64,000 bases of DNA from Pyrrhoderma lamaoense (lineage: Eukaryota > Basidiomycota > Agaricomycetes > Hymenochaetales > Hymenochaetaceae). This document shows positions 61,301 to 64,000 of the stretch, piece after piece (positions within the stretch are counted from its first letter, which is position 1; every line of letters begins with the position of its first letter). The notes under the pieces were generated by a model. The model was given only the letters and a program-made list of their open reading frames with translations. It was not told the origin of the DNA and made no database searches. Where the stretch lies: positions 372,001 to 436,000 of the forward strand of contig NBAZ01000005.1 in NCBI GenBank assembly GCA_002794735.1, written 5' to 3'. Position numbers and translations under genes: made by a program.

Positions 61301-62413
61301 TCTCCGAGTCTTTGGCCTACTATCCCCCATGAGAACTTATATTTCGATGTTGCTGTTGTTATTTTTCTTGTTCTCTTCTATGATTTCATCTGATTTCTAA
61401 GTTTTTAAAACGCCGTCTCTATAAGTAGTACTCGCCTTATCCCGCCTACCAGGACCCTGACACCATTCGACATCTTGTTATCTCGTCAGCTCACCTCTCC
61501 TTCTCTCTCACACATTCAAAAGAAAAAGAAGAAAATAAGGATCAATGATCTCGCATTAATAAGTAGGATTTTTTCTCACCCTTGCTTTGTTCTTTGTACT
61601 CTTATTTTGGCTGTTTATGTACATGTATCTATTCAACCACCACAAGCACCGTTCGGCCGCCCGCTCCTCCTGTTTAATCCATCATTCTCGTAAAGCTGTC
61701 AAAATTGTACGTACGTGTGTACATTGTGATCGAGCGCGGAGTGGAGGGATGGTCGGTATTGTATCGGACAGTCTTAGAAAACTAAGACTCGGAGAGTAAT
61801 ATCATCAATTTTTTTTAAAATTCATTTATCATTTTAACTCCTTTTACTTCGATCTAATACACTTTTCTATATATATCTTAGTACTTTATTTTTTTCTCCC
61901 TTTACTTTCTCATTCTCCCGTGCTTAAGTTCCCGTTGATCTACCCCTTCAGATTTGTGTTCCTGATATCACCTACTATTCCTCTTCAATTCAGTCTTCTG
62001 TATGGCCTTGTATATTACTTATTTACTCTATTTATTATATATAATTTATCTTGTTTTACATGTAAATGTGAATGATAACCTGTAATCAATCAATATACTC
62101 CCATTCTCTCCCTATTGAATAACCGTTCTCTCCGATCGTGTGCACTTTACCCTTTACCCTTTACCCTTCCCTCTTTATCCCTACCTTCCTTCGACCTTAC
62201 CCTTTGTTTTCTTGTTTCATGAGTACGCTCAGGCATCGGAACATCGGTGATTTTAGCCTGACTAAGCTAAAGTAATGAAGTCATCCATATCCCTCTTAGT
62301 AACTAAACTGCCCAAATTGTTAACGTGGGATTATTGATGAGTTTTTTTAAGGGGGTTTGATACTAGGACAGAACTGGGTTAAGAGCTAAGGGGGTGTGGT
62401 GGTGATGACTTAC
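58383..62413. other. Low-complexity intergenic DNA
   Basis: About 4 kb, mostly T and C rich on the plus strand, with long homopolymers (for example G near 60,115 and T near 60,150). Open frames such as 59318-59692 and 59496-59966 are hydrophobic, pyrimidine-derived and show no family or splice structure. No RNA gene recognised. Confidence 0.45.
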
Positions 62414-62790
62414 GAAAGATGGGAGCCGTTTGGTCCGGCATGAGTGGGGGATGATCGGTGGTGAACTCAGCCGGATGAAAGGGAACAAAGTATTCGGGAT
62501 ACGGGAATACAGGATGTGGGATAGGGATAGGACGAACGGGCTGCGGGATGGGTAAGCCGGGGCCGGTACGCTTACTGGGACTGGGGAGTGCCCGTGTTGA
62601 TTTGAGGTCGGGTGTATGTCACTGTCTTTGTGGCTGTTATCATTGTTGTTGTTATTGTTATTGTTGATGTTGTTGTTTGGTGGTGTCTTCGTTGCTGCGG
62701 CTGCCGTTGTTGCTGTCTGTCGATGTCAAGGGGAGTCGGTGTTGACCCTGCGGGTGGGGAATTTGATGAAGATACTCTACTCCTTTCTTC
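62414..62790 (-). pseudogene. Candidate broken exon of a Q/N- and Pro-rich protein
   Basis: Minus strand. Three overlapping frames carry coding-like text in sequence: SSSNSPPAGSTPTPLDID then RQQQRQPQQRRHH, next NNNINNNNNNNDNSHKDSD, then TGPGLPIPQPVRPIP and FPYPEYFVPFHPAEFTTDHP, ending at a GTAAGT donor at 62413. Each step between frames needs one added base (an A in CAAAC and a C in TCCCCA), the same kind of defect seen in the real genes nearby. No start codon or conserved domain was found. It may be an exon of a regulator whose other exons I cannot place, or chance. Confidence 0.3.
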
Positions 62791-64000
62791 TTCTTTTTTC
62801 TCTTCTTATCCTATTCTCCTTAGCTTTGTTTCTTTATACCTTCATCGTTCTCGTAGCTAGCATATTTTCCGCTAGTTTTGTTGTATATCACGATCATTCT
62901 CCCCGTAACTCTGCTTTTATGCTATCAAATAATCAATTTATCAGAGTACTTCCCTTAAACTCATGATCTCTTCGTGTATTATCATTCTCGCTTCCCTTTT
63001 CCCTCTAAACTGCTCGTCTCCTCAAAAATACCGAGAGCTCTTTTTTCTATACCGTAAACGTTTAATTTGATCTCTTTTACCTTTTTAGTTAATACATTTC
63101 ACCTCTTTTTGTATTGTCGAGTTGTTGCATTACCATTTTGCGCATATAGCAATGATGGTTCAATTAATCATGTTTGTGATATAATAGGTTAGTGTCGCAC
63201 AAGTATATACAGTATCGGGGATATGTATTGTATGTAAACTAACCTTATGTTTGTAGGACTCGTATAATCCTTTTATAATAGTAATCACTACTAATAATGT
63301 TCAACATGTTTATCTTTGCTCGACTCCTTTAGGACACATATTCCTGGTGGTACTCTTGTAGTGTTTCAGGTACATGCAGTAAGGACATGCATACACATCG
63401 TGTACTTGAGCAAAAATAAGGAAGATACCGATTTACGTGCATAATACTTATGTATACTTTGTGACATGCAGATGTCAAAATGCACGATCTGGGCCTAGAA
63501 GTAAGCATGGGTAGGGGAGTTTGTCGGAGGTCTAGGTGTTAATAGTTCTCCATGGCGTTAAATTGAATGCAGTTACAGATGCGGATGTGGTTGTATGTCA
63601 GTCTCTGTGGGGGAGGAGGAGGGGTCATCATGGTCTAGGGTGGTCTTACTGACCCTACTCACGAAAATTAACGAGATCCCGTACGAGATCATGAGATCAG
63701 AAATCGAAACGGCAAGTCGGCAACAGGAAATACGGGAGAAGGTCTTCAAAGTATACACAGAGAATAAAGCATAAGAAGCAAGGCGAAGATGTGTAGAGAG
63801 GTATTGTCCATTATGGAGAGAATTATGTTATAGCATCGTAATTAAATTATATTTTCATCTTTTTTTGCGCTGATATTAATGAGAAGAGAAGTATTGATGG
63901 GTAGGTAAGGTTCCATGCACATTGTACTGTTGTTGCCTGTTGGTTTAGAACCTGTTGCTGCATCAGAAAATGTATGTATGTGTGTATGTAGGGTTAATGT
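62791..64000. other. Right-end region, AT rich
   Basis: No confident gene. A plus-strand segment near 63,669-63,773 reads IPYEIMRSEIETASRQQEIR and continues EKVFKVYTENKA before a stop; it is helical and charged and could be a last exon, but no upstream exon was identified. The minus strand has a competing hydrophobic frame (63573-63758). Confidence 0.3.

Noticed and set aside
1..64000. CRISPR arrays, prophage, biosynthetic cluster or defence system
   Set aside because: None is present: repeats are simple microsatellites and the genes are eukaryotic housekeeping and regulatory genes.

Overview
The window is nuclear DNA of a filamentous basidiomycete, most likely Agaricomycetes. Genes carry many short introns (roughly 45-100 bases, donors such as GTATGT or GTAAGT, YAG acceptors, two GC-AG introns). 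The proteins read like Agaricomycete orthologues, and one kinase belongs to the TKL class that is expanded in mushrooms. I cannot name the genus. Nothing in the window is prokaryotic, viral, CRISPR-like or clearly transposon-derived.

Layout: bases 1-42,000 are gene dense, with alternating strands and intergenic gaps of tens to a few thousand bases. In order: an APSES/KilA-N transcription regulator (+), an SPX-domain phosphate transporter of the Pho87/Pho90/Pho91 group (+), a SAM-domain protein with a C-terminal membrane anchor (-), the RNase P/MRP subunit Pop4 (+), Mediator subunit Med22 (+), a small SCP2 sterol-carrier protein with a peroxisomal C-terminus (+), a TKL protein kinase (+), the mitochondrial dynamin Mgm1/OPA1 (+), an unrecognised serine-rich protein (+), the AAA+ clamp-loader-like ATPase Mgs1/WRNIP1 (-), the SWR1 subunit Vps71/ZNHIT1 (+), the WD40 protein Swd2/WDR82 (-), RNA polymerase subunit Rpb5 (+), a farnesylatable class A J-protein (-), the rRNA m5C methyltransferase Rcm1/NSUN5 (+) and the branchpoint-binding protein BBP/SF1 (-). 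Bases 42,000-64,000 are almost empty: one bZIP regulator gene (+) lies between about 11.5 kb and 8-9 kb of low-complexity DNA. A possible broken minus-strand Q/N-rich exon sits near the right end.

These genes are housekeeping and regulatory neighbours, not a pathway or cluster. Several act in transcription (Med22, Vps71, Swd2, Rpb5) and lie within 18 kb of one another. Swd2/Rpb5 share a 160-base divergent promoter, and Vps71/Swd2 converge with 52 bases between stop codons.

The most important property for a reader is sequence quality. I traced exon phases by hand. In 14 places, spread over 11 of the 15 conserved genes, the raw frame breaks and is repaired by adding one base, usually in a short homopolymer. 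No repair needed a base removed. A 217/211-base tandem repeat near 57.7-58.1 kb differs between copies only in homopolymer lengths. Both facts point to consensus under-calling and an unmerged overlap. Genes that look broken here should not be called pseudogenes. Biologically the nicest features are a 6-base microexon encoding the D and K of the HPD motif of the J-protein, a possible start codon split by an intron in the same gene, and two GC-AG introns. I did not find a convincing novel biological system.
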